The position numbers and the translations under genes were made by a program. From a virus: DNA of 20,039 nt. Positions 5,957 to 11,834 of the stretch are shown here, piece after piece; the first letter of the stretch is position 1; the number at the start of each line of letters is the position of its first letter. The stretch spans positions 1-20,039 of IMG/VR virus record IMGVR_UViG_3300005577_000108; one strand, given 5' to 3'. The notes below the pieces were generated by a model. It was not told where the DNA came from. It worked only from the letters and a program-made list of their open reading frames with translations, and did no database searches.

Positions 5957-5970
5957 GTTCCACGTGGAAC
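5957..5970. promoter_or_regulatory. parS-like perfect palindrome GTTCCACGTGGAAC
   Basis: This 14-base perfect palindrome differs from the bacterial chromosomal parS core GTTTCACGTGAAAC by one base in each half, symmetrically. To my memory, forms with the same core occur among natural parS variants, for example in Pseudomonas. ParB CTPases load at such sites and spread along DNA. No parA or parB is in the window. It lies 20 bases after the exact DnaA-box-like site and 13 before the terminator hairpin. An operator for another dimeric regulator is the main alternative. Confidence 0.5.
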
Positions 5971-5983
5971 ATCAATACGAACG

Positions 5984-6018
5984 AAGCGGCCCAAAGGTGT
6001 TGGCGCACCGGGCCGCTT
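5984..6018 (+). terminator. Strong two-part terminator hairpin
   Basis: AAGCGGCCC-type arm 5984-5992 pairs with 6010-6018, then after a three-A bulge GGTG (5996-5999) pairs with CACC (6006-6009) around a six-base loop. The stem is 13 bp in total. There is no long T run, but high-GC actinophage terminators often lack one. It closes the recombination operon or insulates the candidate origin from it. It lies 31 bases before the TTG start of the next gene. Confidence 0.7.
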
Positions 6019-6049
6019 CTGATCCACCCACCTTGCAATGGAGGACTGA

Positions 6050-6241
6050 TTGTCGACCCTATCTGCCGCAGCCGATCATCTGCGAATGCTGCGCCTCGAA
6101 CGCGACCCCAAGCAGGACGCCCTCTACGTTCGCCTCGCCTTCACCTACGGGATCCCGGTTGACGAGATCGCATCCATCTCCGATCTGCCTCTTCAGCGCG
6201 TGAGAGCGATCCTCGACCCGAATAGTTGTGCCCGTGGCTAG
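6050..6241 (+). CDS. Small helix-turn-helix protein, TTG start
   Basis: A 63-aa protein whose residues about 27-56 (VRLAFTYGIPVDEIASISDL, then PLQRVRAIL) form a plausible helix-turn-helix: a first helix, a PVDEIASIS second helix and a recognition helix. It probably binds DNA. TTG 6050 is chosen because GGAGG at 6040-6044 lies five bases upstream and no ATG or GTG fits. It directly follows the parS-like/DnaA-box gap and terminator, and overlaps the replication gene by eight bases if that starts at 6234. It could be a regulator or origin-binding accessory protein; this is inference. Confidence 0.65.
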   Translation: MSTLSAAADHLRMLRLERDPKQDALYVRLAFTYGIPVDEIASISDLPLQRVRAILDPNSCARG

Positions 6242-6977
6242 GAAAAGGATGATCAGCCCCGAGCTCAGAACATCCGAGAAGGTTGCCCAATGGCCGCGCG
6301 AGGTCCGCTACTTCTGGGTGCTACTACTCGGCTACCTGGACGACTACGGAAAGGGGAAAGACAACCCGCAGCTCATCAAGTCCGACTGCCTCCCCCTCGA
6401 CGATGACGTGACCGCTTCGAAGGTGGACGAGTGGCTTTGGATCATCGCTGGGGCCGGCGTGATCGTCCGATACACGGCCGATGGCGTCAATTACATCGCC
6501 GCGGTGAACTGGAGAGAGCATCAGACGATCCAGCATCCTACCAACAGCAAAATCCCTGATCAGGAAGGGAATGAAATCCGCGTGAAAGGCTCACGAAAGA
6601 TTCGTGAAAGCCTCACTCCTAGTTTAGTTAAGAGTAATTCAATAGAAGCGTCACGCGGGCGCGTGACGGACAGTGACTTTCTTGTCGCCTGGACGCACTG
6701 GCCGAAGAAGACAGACCGAACCAAATCGTTCGAACGGTTCGCCGCCATCGCCAAGTCTCGAGGCCTCGAGACAATCACCGCAGAAGTGATCAAGTTCGGC
6801 GACGCATACGCACGAACGACCGAGAAGAAGTTCGTGCCGGCCCTTGCCGCTTGGCTAAACCGGGAACGATGGACAGACGAACTGCCCACGGCTGGCGGAG
6901 CAGCGCCGGCATACGTTCCAGAAGCCAAAGCTCCCGCAGGCAAGAAGTGGGCCGTCGATGTGATGGACGACTTCTGA
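6234..6977 (+). CDS. Phage replication initiation protein (DnaD/O-like architecture)
   Basis: The N-terminal domain (MARKRMISPELRTSEKVAQWP, then VRYFWVLLLGYLDDYGKGKDN, ending near VNWREHQTIQHPTNSKIP, residues about 1-108) matches the winged-helix-like domain of many actinophage replication proteins. A variable linker (about 109-143) is followed by a helical C-terminal domain (FLVAWTHWPKKTDRTKSFERFAA...). These proteins bind the origin and recruit the helicase. GTG 6234 gives the MARKRM start typical of the family; ATG 6249 has TAGGA upstream and is the alternative, and GTG 6228 is less likely. The linker-coding DNA holds an origin-like repeat array. It sits upstream of the ATPase gene, as expected. 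Confidence 0.75.
   Translation: MARKRMISPELRTSEKVAQWPREVRYFWVLLLGYLDDYGKGKDNPQLIKSDCLPLDDDVTASKVDEWLWIIAGAGVIVRYTADGVNYIAAVNWREHQTIQHPTNSKIPDQEGNEIRVKGSRKIRESLTPSLVKSNSIEASRGRVTDSDFLVAWTHWPKKTDRTKSFERFAAIAKSRGLETITAEVIKFGDAYARTTEKKFVPALAAWLNRERWTDELPTAGGAAPAYVPEAKAPAGKKWAVDVMDDF
6555..6668. repeat. Origin-like array inside the replication gene: iterons, AT-rich tract, palindromes
   Basis: CCTGATCAGG palindrome at 6555-6564. Two direct repeats, CGTGAAAGGCTCAC at 6581-6594 and CGTGAAAGCCTCAC at 6603-6616, match at 13 of 14 bases with starts 22 bp apart, about two helical turns. Between them TCACGAA/TTCGTGA (6591-6597, 6601-6607) form a perfect 7-bp palindrome with a 3-base spacer. An AT-rich tract follows: 6617-6648 has 9 G/C of 32. 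It ends in the 8-bp inverted repeat CGTCACGC/GCGTGACG (6649-6656, 6661-6668). The phage lambda origin has the same logic within gene O: iterons, then AT-rich DNA, in the initiator's linker. Confidence 0.6.
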
Positions 6978-7246
6978 TGCCCGCTATCGGCGCCTCGGTT
7001 GAAAAGTCCCTCGACGACAGCCTCCACAAGCTGCTGGCTGGGGAGATCGAACTATCCGACCTGACACCAGCCCTTCAAGGCTGGTACGTTGCCGGGTTTG
7101 TCAACGGGCAGCAGATCCTCCCCGAAGACGCTCACCTCCGCTGGGAAGCCGACCTCTGGTACTTCGTCGCCAACAACCGTGGCAAGACCGCATCTGACTT
7201 CTACGCCGGCATCACAACAAGGCTCTGGGAGGAGGCAAGTGAGTGA
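6977..7246 (+). CDS. Hypothetical protein, 89 aa, replication operon
   Basis: A small acidic protein (MPAIGASVEKSLDDSLHKLLAGEIELSDLTPALQGWYVAGF in outline, then LRWEADLWYFVANNRGKTASDFYAGITTRLWEEASE). The C-terminal part has a Trp-rich helical pattern. No family recognised. It is joined to the replication protein by TGATG (6975-6979) and overlaps the ATPase start at 7239 by eight bases, so the three are probably made together. A helicase-loading or adapter role is possible from position only. Confidence 0.65.
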   Translation: MPAIGASVEKSLDDSLHKLLAGEIELSDLTPALQGWYVAGFVNGQQILPEDAHLRWEADLWYFVANNRGKTASDFYAGITTRLWEEASE

Positions 7247-8117
7247 CGACTTCGAGAGCGCCGTCGAACAGCAGCGGTTCCGAACCGCTGTCTTCGAGGA
7301 AGCCAAGAACCGCGACAGAGAAGAGAGCGCAGCAAAGGTCGGAACGAAACTCGCCCCCAAACCGCTCGGAGAGATTCTGGCGGACGAGCCGACATGGGAT
7401 TGGCTTGTCCCGGATCTGCTCGAGCGGAAAGACCGACTCGTCGTAACCGGTGCTGAAGGTCTGGGCAAGTCGCACTTCCTCCGCCAGATTGCGATCAGCA
7501 TGTCTGCTGGTGTTCACCCGTTCAAGATCCGCGAGAAGGTCATCCCATCGAGGGTTCTGGTCATCGACGCAGAGAACACCGAACAGCAGTGGTCGCGTGG
7601 TGCACGGTACGTCACCCGACTCGCCGAGCAGCACGGTTCGGTCAGTCCTCGCCGGATGGTGCAAGTGTCGGCGGGGGTTCGCATCGACTTGACGTTGCGG
7701 GCTGACGTCAACCAGGTCCGCGCGCTGATCACAAACATGCGACCCGACGTGCTGTACATCGGACCGTTGTACAAGCTGCTGCCGAAAGCGTTGAACACCG
7801 ACGACGACGCAGCGCCCGTCATTGAAGCCCTCGACAGCTTCCGAGAGCTCGGCGTGACGTTGCTGATGGAAGCGCACGCCGGCCACGCCCGCAACAGTGC
7901 TGGCGAACGTGACCTGCGCCCGCGTGGCGCATCAGCTCTGCTCGGCTGGCCCGAGTTCGGTCTCGGTCTGGCGCCAGTCGACGAATCGGATCTGTCGATG
8001 GTGCGGTTGGCGCAGTGGCGCAACGGCCGCGAGCAACGTGATTGGCCGAAACATCTTAGGCGCGGGCAGGTCGGTGAGCTTCCCTGGGAGCCGGCTTTCC
8101 CCGATTCGAATCTGTAA
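7239..8117 (+). CDS. RepA-like AAA/RecA-fold replicative ATPase (helicase)
   Basis: This 292-aa protein has the RepA/AAA_25 fold. After WDWLVPDLLERKDRLVVTG comes Walker A GAEGLGKSH at residues 71-79, then VLVIDAEN (106-113) supplying the usual acidic residues, then a Walker-B-like PDVLYIGPLYKLLP and the sensor-like LMEAHAGHARN and RPRGASALLGWPEFGLGL. These hexameric ATPases act as replicative helicases or helicase-like factors at plasmid and phage origins. GTG 7239 is chosen because GGAGG at 7228-7232 lies six bases upstream; an ORF open further upstream would run through the preceding gene. It is placed between the initiation and SSB-like genes, as in a compact replisome cassette. Confidence 0.85.
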   Translation: MSDDFESAVEQQRFRTAVFEEAKNRDREESAAKVGTKLAPKPLGEILADEPTWDWLVPDLLERKDRLVVTGAEGLGKSHFLRQIAISMSAGVHPFKIREKVIPSRVLVIDAENTEQQWSRGARYVTRLAEQHGSVSPRRMVQVSAGVRIDLTLRADVNQVRALITNMRPDVLYIGPLYKLLPKALNTDDDAAPVIEALDSFRELGVTLLMEAHAGHARNSAGERDLRPRGASALLGWPEFGLGLAPVDESDLSMVRLAQWRNGREQRDWPKHLRRGQVGELPWEPAFPDSNL

Positions 8118-8146
8118 TACCCCTACCCGAAAAGGAATGAAAGCAA

Positions 8147-8452
8147 ATGGCAACGATCAACATTCAGAACGCGACCGTCCAGTTCGTGAACAACGGCAAG
8201 GGGTTCAAGGTACTTGAGGAGACCACATCTGGTGGCCGCACGTTCAAGCAGCAGTACACAGTGTGGGCTGAGCCGGGTCATGGGTATCAGGTCGGAGACA
8301 CGGTGTCTGTTTCGGGTTTCCTGGGTGCGAAGGTTGGGAAGCCCTGGACGGGTAACGATGGTGTCGAGCGGGCTTCGGTGGAGTTGTCGGTGAACTCGCC
8401 GACGTTCACGAAGTCGCCTGCTTCGGTGAACGAGGCTGAGGTTCCGTTTTGA
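8147..8452 (+). CDS. Probable single-stranded DNA-binding (OB-fold) protein
   Basis: A 101-aa protein with alternating strand segments: ATVQFVNNGKGFKVLEE, then FKQQYTVWAEPGHGYQVGDTVSVSGFLG, then VERASVELSVNSPTF. The 'GDTVSVSGFLGAKVGK...' strand-loop-strand is typical of OB folds in SSB proteins. The C-terminus EAEVPF resembles the acidic, Pro-Phe-ended tip by which SSB recruits partner proteins. It is shorter than bacterial SSB (about 160-180 aa). AAAGGA at 8131-8136 lies ten bases before ATG 8147. Its place after the ATPase supports a replication role. The assignment rests on pattern, not on a match to a named family. Confidence 0.6.
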   Translation: MATINIQNATVQFVNNGKGFKVLEETTSGGRTFKQQYTVWAEPGHGYQVGDTVSVSGFLGAKVGKPWTGNDGVERASVELSVNSPTFTKSPASVNEAEVPF

Positions 8453-9081
8453 GCGCTGATCCTGAACTTATCGATCTCATCAACGAACTCACCCAACCCA
8501 TCCGTGTCGACGTCTGGCAAGGCATGACGAAGCACGTCAGAACCGACCCGCCGCTACTCGACCAACTCAAAGCTGCCGTGACATCGAACGTGGGCGGTGC
8601 GGGCGGCGGATCCAAGGCAGCCCGCGAACGAACACCGCTCGACGTCATCGCGTTCACGCTGCTCGAGCAGATCGACGGGCAAGTCAGGGCGTGGTTGAAG
8701 GATGCAGGCGAACCGTGGGCCGGCGACATCAGCCCGTTGCTGCGGGCGTGGTACGTGATGCACACCCGATATGAACGACCTAAATCTGATCGTCACTTCG
8801 GGATCGTCGCCAGGTGGGTGGCATCCATCCATGACCTGATCGACCCACCCACCAGGCAGGAGATCACGTCACCGTGTCCGAACTGTGGGCAGACGTGGGT
8901 GACCCGAGGGCAGGGCAACGATGCTGAGTCGTTGCGTGCGCTGTGGGCGTTGTGGCGTGGCAATGCGGAAGACTCCGCAGCTCACTGTGAGGGTTGCGGG
9001 AAGACATGGAAGGGCGTGTCTCAGATGCGGTCTTTGCGTATCGCGATCGATGATGCTGAAAAACTTTCGGAACCCGCTTGA
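8449..9081 (+). CDS. Zinc-ribbon phage protein (DUF7341-like)
   Basis: A 210-aa protein: N-terminal PLLDQLKAAV, a Gly-rich link, then KAARERTPLDVIAFTLLEQIDGQVRAWLKDAG, helices to about residue 135, and a zinc ribbon formed by CPNCG (143-147) and CEGCG (180-184). The S/K-ARERTP...D...I...WL.DAG pattern is one I recall as DUF7341 of actinophages, common near DNA-metabolism genes. Its function is unknown; DNA or protein binding through the ribbon is inferred. TTG 8449 overlaps the SSB-like stop (TTGA). Its stop codon lies within the TTGACA box of the following promoter. Confidence 0.7.
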   Translation: MSADPELIDLINELTQPIRVDVWQGMTKHVRTDPPLLDQLKAAVTSNVGGAGGGSKAARERTPLDVIAFTLLEQIDGQVRAWLKDAGEPWAGDISPLLRAWYVMHTRYERPKSDRHFGIVARWVASIHDLIDPPTRQEITSPCPNCGQTWVTRGQGNDAESLRALWALWRGNAEDSAAHCEGCGKTWKGVSQMRSLRIAIDDAEKLSEPA

Positions 9082-9107
9082 CAGATCGAACTACACTCGT
9101 GTAACTT
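9078..9107 (+). promoter_or_regulatory. Sigma-70-type promoter, TTGACA -18 bp- TAACTT
   Basis: A perfect -35 TTGACA at 9078-9083 is followed after 18 bases by TAACTT at 9102-9107 (TAnnnT form). Between them lies the near-palindrome TACAC-TC-GTGTA (9092-9103), which overlaps the -10 and could be an operator. Transcription would begin near 9114, just after the replication operon ends and before a structured leader and terminator. Confidence 0.5.
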
Positions 9108-9113
9108 TGACCC

Positions 9114-9193
9114 CGCGCTGGATACCCCTGACTCAAAAACAGGGTGACGCGCCTGTATCAGTCCACTAAGGCTCACCTGCGGGTGGGCCTTTT
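9114..9193 (+). ncRNA. Candidate small RNA or attenuator leader, about 80 nt
   Basis: From the predicted start near 9114 the RNA could fold as GCGC (9115-9118) with GCGC (9149-9152) enclosing CCCTG (9126-9130) with CAGGG (9140-9144) and an A-rich nine-base loop, then a single-stranded linker, then the terminator hairpin ending at 9193. No ORF with a ribosome binding site lies within it. It is either an independent small RNA or the attenuated leader of the operon that starts at 9215. Homology to any known RNA is not claimed. Confidence 0.35.
9168..9193 (+). terminator. Intrinsic terminator with U tract
   Basis: AAGGCTCACC (9168-9177) pairs with GGTGGGCCTT (9182-9191) through ten pairs including one T-G wobble, with loop TGCG (9178-9181) and TTTT at 9190-9193. 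This is the best classical intrinsic terminator in the window. It stops either read-through from the replication operon or transcripts from the promoter at 9078, and lies 21 bases before the next start codon. Confidence 0.8.
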
Positions 9194-9214
9194 GCGTGGG
9201 CGGAACGGAACACA

Positions 9215-9454
9215 TTGTCATCGCTCGCAGCCGCACTCGCGGCACAGAAACCAGTTGGCAAAGGCACCAGATGCGGTGTCGGAACCCTGATCGAACAGCT
9301 CGACGACATCGACCGCAAAGCGCTCATCAACGCACTCGAGTCCGACATGTACGCCACCGACATCAGCCGGGCGCTGTACTCGGAAGGCCACAAGATCGGC
9401 GGAGGAACCGTCGCACGTCACAGGAAGCATGAGTGCAACTGTGACCGTGGCTGA
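9215..9454 (+). CDS. Small HTH DNA-binding protein, possible small-terminase-like
   Basis: A 79-aa protein: LIEQLDDIDRKALINALESD, then YATDISRALYSEGHKIGGGTVARHRKHECNC. Residues about 48-71 form a helix-turn-helix of the type 'SRAL..EGH.IG..TV.RHR..EC.C', common in short actinophage proteins near packaging genes that are variously called DNA-binding or small terminase. The C-terminal CNC and Cys 20 may bind metal. TTG 9215 has only a weak GGAACGGA upstream (9202-9209). It overlaps the phosphoesterase gene by 26 bases in another frame. A second small-terminase candidate lies at 11835, so I leave the role open. Confidence 0.6.
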   Translation: MSSLAAALAAQKPVGKGTRCGVGTLIEQLDDIDRKALINALESDMYATDISRALYSEGHKIGGGTVARHRKHECNCDRG

Positions 9455-10565
9455 CGCGCTCACGGGACGCGACATTCCCGAAGAGTGGCGAGCTCGGCGT
9501 GTTCTGAATGGCGACGAAGGCGAGACCGTCACCGGTCTCATCAAACCCGTCGACAAAGACGAAGACATCCTCCGCGAAGTTGGCTACGACCCCGACACCA
9601 TCGAGATCGTCGGCAACATCATGCAATGGCAGAAGCAGCAACCGGACGGCACATGGCGCGTCTCGTACCGGTTCTCGCATCGGCCAAAATCTGCATCCCT
9701 GAATCTTCCCGCGCTGTACGCAGCCGCGAGCAGGAAACCGCGTCAACAACTGAAGCCAGCCACGAGCGGCCATACGACGGTGGTTGTCCTCTCCGATGTG
9801 CAGGCCGGGAAGGTGGCAGCTAGAGGTGGGACGCCCGAGTTGATCGACCGGCTGGTCGAGAAGCGGGCGAAGTTGACCTCGTTGCTGTCACAACGCAAAC
9901 CCAGCAAGACAGTGCTGCTCGAGGCCGGTGACCTTTTCGAAGGGTTCGAATCCGGTGGCAATCCGATGTTCACCAACGATCTGTCGTTGGCGCAGCAGAT
10001 GGACCTCGCCGGCACTGAGGTGTACCAGTTCGTTGAGCTGATGCAACGTCACGGGCACGTCGACGTTGTTGCAGTCACGTCGAACCATACGGCGTGGCGC
10101 CGCGGTAAGCAGCAACTTGGGCGACCAGCTGATGATCTTGGCCTGTTCGTCCACAAGCAAGTCGAGAAGGTCGCCAACGCGGCCGGCATCGACGCCGCCT
10201 GGACGTACCCAGCTCCCTACGACGAATCGGTGACGCTCGACGTTGATGGGACCGTCATTGGCCTTGTCCACGGCAACCAGTTCGGTTCCGGGCGTGCGAT
10301 CGACTGGTGGGCCAAGCAGACGCACGGCGGTCAACCTGTCGGCGCTGCTGACGTTCTCGTCACAGGTCACTACCATCACCTGACCGTGATACCGACCGGA
10401 CGTAACCCATACTCGGGTCGCACGAAATGGTGGCTACAAGCACCCACCGTCGACAACGGGTCCGACTGGTTCCGCAACACGGCCGGCGACGACTCGGACC
10501 CCGGACTGATGGTGTTCGACATCGACGACAACGGGTTCAACCTGCAATCGCTCACAGTCCTCTAG
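9429..10565 (+). CDS. Calcineurin-like metallophosphoesterase
   Basis: A 378-aa protein with the metallophosphoesterase motifs in order: VVVLSDVQAGK (Asp 123; Gln 125 where most members have His), LLEAGDLFEG (Gly-Asp 167-168), VTSNHTAWR (Asn 219-His 220), VHGNQ (His 281) and VTGHYHH (His 314, His 316). The first 110 residues are a variable N-terminal part with TWRVSYRFSHRPK. Family members hydrolyse phosphoesters, often nucleic-acid ends (SbcD/Mre11-like) or nucleotides, using two metals. AGGAAG at 9422-9427 is one base before ATG 9429, which is close; an in-frame GTG at 9441 is possible. The DNA substrate is inferred from context. Confidence 0.8.
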   Translation: MSATVTVADALTGRDIPEEWRARRVLNGDEGETVTGLIKPVDKDEDILREVGYDPDTIEIVGNIMQWQKQQPDGTWRVSYRFSHRPKSASLNLPALYAAASRKPRQQLKPATSGHTTVVVLSDVQAGKVAARGGTPELIDRLVEKRAKLTSLLSQRKPSKTVLLEAGDLFEGFESGGNPMFTNDLSLAQQMDLAGTEVYQFVELMQRHGHVDVVAVTSNHTAWRRGKQQLGRPADDLGLFVHKQVEKVANAAGIDAAWTYPAPYDESVTLDVDGTVIGLVHGNQFGSGRAIDWWAKQTHGGQPVGAADVLVTGHYHHLTVIPTGRNPYSGRTKWWLQAPTVDNGSDWFRNTAGDDSDPGLMVFDIDDNGFNLQSLTVL

Positions 10566-10573
10566 ACCATAAC

Positions 10574-10602
10574 TTCACACGCGCGAGCCACGACGGTAGA
10601 TA
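10574..10602 (+). promoter_or_regulatory. Weak promoter candidate in the 10566-10643 gap
   Basis: TTCACA at 10574-10579 (five of six to TTGACA) and TAGATA at 10597-10602 are separated by 17 bases. The -10 match is poor. It lies upstream of a run of tiny genes. No terminator hairpin is obvious in the 78-base gap. Confidence 0.2.
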
Positions 10603-10643
10603 TCGGGGCAACAACTTCCCACACCAATAGCAGGCGGTGACGT

Positions 10644-10826
10644 ATGCAACGTCGCATCATCACCCTCACACTGCAATCCGCCGCCCTCATCGCATGCATG
10701 ACCGCAGGCTGGCACGTCTGGCCGTTAGCAATCGGACTCGGCGTTGCGCTCGGCCTGCATGCTGCCGGCTTCAAAGCAGCCGAAGACAACATCGACCAAG
10801 AACTACATGCAATGGTCGCCGGCTAA
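10644..10826 (+). CDS. Small membrane protein, 60 aa
   Basis: MQRRIITLTLQSAALIACMTAGWHVWPLAIGLGVALGLHAAGFKAAEDNIDQELHAMVAG. A basic N-terminus is followed by hydrophobic stretches at about residues 6-21 and 24-42, compatible with one long or two short membrane helices, and an acidic cytoplasm-like tail. No lysis-type motif is clear. GGCGG at 10633-10637 is a weak ribosome site six bases before ATG 10644. It overlaps the next gene by one base (TAATG). A membrane accessory or holin-like role cannot be excluded. Confidence 0.55.
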   Translation: MQRRIITLTLQSAALIACMTAGWHVWPLAIGLGVALGLHAAGFKAAEDNIDQELHAMVAG

Positions 10827-10996
10827 TGCCAGGAATGGGACGCCGGAAAATGGTGAGCGGTTCCGAATACGACGCCTACACGGCATGGCGGCATCTGCTC
10901 ATCTACACGAGCCGACCCGGCGTTGTGAAGAGCATCAAACGCGCGACTCATAAACGTGAACGACGTGATGCGAAACGCAGGCCCGACGATGCCTGA
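10826..10996 (+). CDS. Hypothetical basic protein, 56 aa
   Basis: A very basic 56-aa protein: MPGMGRRKMVSGSEYDAYTAWRHLLIYTSRPGVVKSIKRATHKRERR in outline, ending AKRRPDDA. The GSEYDAYTAWRHLL start and dense Arg/Lys tail suggest nucleic-acid binding. Similar proteins often lie near packaging genes in actinophages, but I know no function. ATG 10826 overlaps the previous stop by one base, and its own stop (10994-10996) lies eight bases into the next gene. Confidence 0.6.
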   Translation: MPGMGRRKMVSGSEYDAYTAWRHLLIYTSRPGVVKSIKRATHKRERRDAKRRPDDA

Positions 10997-11153
10997 GTGG
11001 ATTCCGACACGTGACGGCATCCCGCTCAAAACCACCGACGCGATGCTCGAGTTCATCCGCGCACAATCCGACACGATCAAGGCGCTCGAAATTGAGCTCG
11101 CCATGTACCGCAGCATCGTTCCGACAGGAAGCGACCAACCCGCACATGTCTGA
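10989..11153 (+). CDS. Hypothetical protein, 54 aa
   Basis: A short helical protein (MPEWIPTRDGIPLKTTDAML, then EFIRAQSDTIKALEIELAMYRSIV) with a likely coiled-coil segment near residues 18-44. I chose ATG 10989, which overlaps the previous gene by eight bases; GTG 10956 is an alternative that would overlap by 41. It overlaps the next gene by eight bases. Family not recognised. Confidence 0.5.
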   Translation: MPEWIPTRDGIPLKTTDAMLEFIRAQSDTIKALEIELAMYRSIVPTGSDQPAHV

Positions 11154-11331
11154 CCCGGCTTGGGTTCCCGAAGCACGCGACGTACCAGCCGAACTCGACG
11201 ACAAGTTCGATCCAGCACGATACGAACAAGTCACATGGTCAACGGTGCAAGACAAACTCGACCACGCATCCCTCGCCGTGCTCCGCGAGATCATGCGCGG
11301 TGGAATCGGAGAACCCGATGATCGTCTCTGA
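11146..11331 (+). CDS. Hypothetical protein, 61 aa
   Basis: A small acidic protein (MSDPAWVPEARDVPAELDDKFDPARYEQ, then WSTVQDKLDHASLAVLREIMRGG). ATG 11146 is chosen over upstream in-frame codons because it is the only ATG and overlaps the previous stop. An AGGAAG at 11126-11131 is too far upstream to be ideal, so coupling is likely. It overlaps the next gene by 14 bases. No function assigned. Confidence 0.5.
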   Translation: MSDPAWVPEARDVPAELDDKFDPARYEQVTWSTVQDKLDHASLAVLREIMRGGIGEPDDRL

Positions 11332-11434
11332 CGAATACGCCGGCATGACCGACAAGGACCGAGACGCCACCATCAACGCATGCGAGTTAGCCATCGCAGA
11401 CATCAACGCACTCATCGACAACGATCAAGCCTGA
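11318..11434 (+). CDS. Small ORF, 38 aa, acidic
   Basis: This ORF encodes MIVSDEYAGMTDKDRDATIN followed by ACELAIADINALIDNDQA. GGAG at 11308-11311 lies six bases before ATG 11318, supporting translation. The sequence is a plausible short helical hairpin. It ends seven bases before the HNH start. Unknown function. Confidence 0.5.
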   Translation: MIVSDEYAGMTDKDRDATINACELAIADINALIDNDQA

Positions 11435-11441
11435 AGAAAAC

Positions 11442-11744
11442 ATGGGCGGCAAGAAACCCAAAGGCCACCCCGCCTACGCAGACCCACGCTACCGAGCAGC
11501 ACGCCTCGAACTACGCAAATGGGATCACATCTGCCACGCACCCGACTGCCGCCAACCAATCGACATGCAACTCAAATACCCACACCCGCTGTCATGGTCA
11601 GCCGACCACATCGTGCCCAAGTCAATGCTCAAACCAGGCGACGCCCGAATGTGGCACATCAGCAACCTTCAAGCCATGCACCTGACCCACAACCAGTCAC
11701 GCGGCAACAAGACAATGCCGAAGACAAGACCGCTCGACTGGTAG
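11442..11744 (+). CDS. HNH endonuclease, packaging-type
   Basis: A 100-aa HNH protein: CHAPDC (Cys 31, Cys 36), SWSADHIVPKS (Asp 55-His 56), HISNLQAMHLTHNQSRGNK (Asn 75, His 80, Asn 84). This is the classic compact HNH of phages in which the gene lies beside terminase; in HK97-type systems such a protein works with large terminase and portal to cut concatemers during packaging. The lack of a second Cys pair distinguishes it from fuller zinc-finger HNH proteins. Ribosome site is weak (GAAGAAAA at 11433-11440). Its location next to terminase strongly supports a packaging role. Confidence 0.85.
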   Translation: MGGKKPKGHPAYADPRYRAARLELRKWDHICHAPDCRQPIDMQLKYPHPLSWSADHIVPKSMLKPGDARMWHISNLQAMHLTHNQSRGNKTMPKTRPLDW

Positions 11745-11834
11745 GGGTGCATCAAATCTCTACAGCCAATTCATGCTGCGGACCCGCCAGCAGAAAAAAT
11801 CTCCCTCCGTCGTTTTCCCAAAGGTCGTGATCTT

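Noticed and set aside
9092-9097. TACACT as the -10 box of the promoter at 9078
   Set aside because: It is only eight bases from TTGACA, too short for a sigma-70 spacer; TAACTT at 9102 gives 18.
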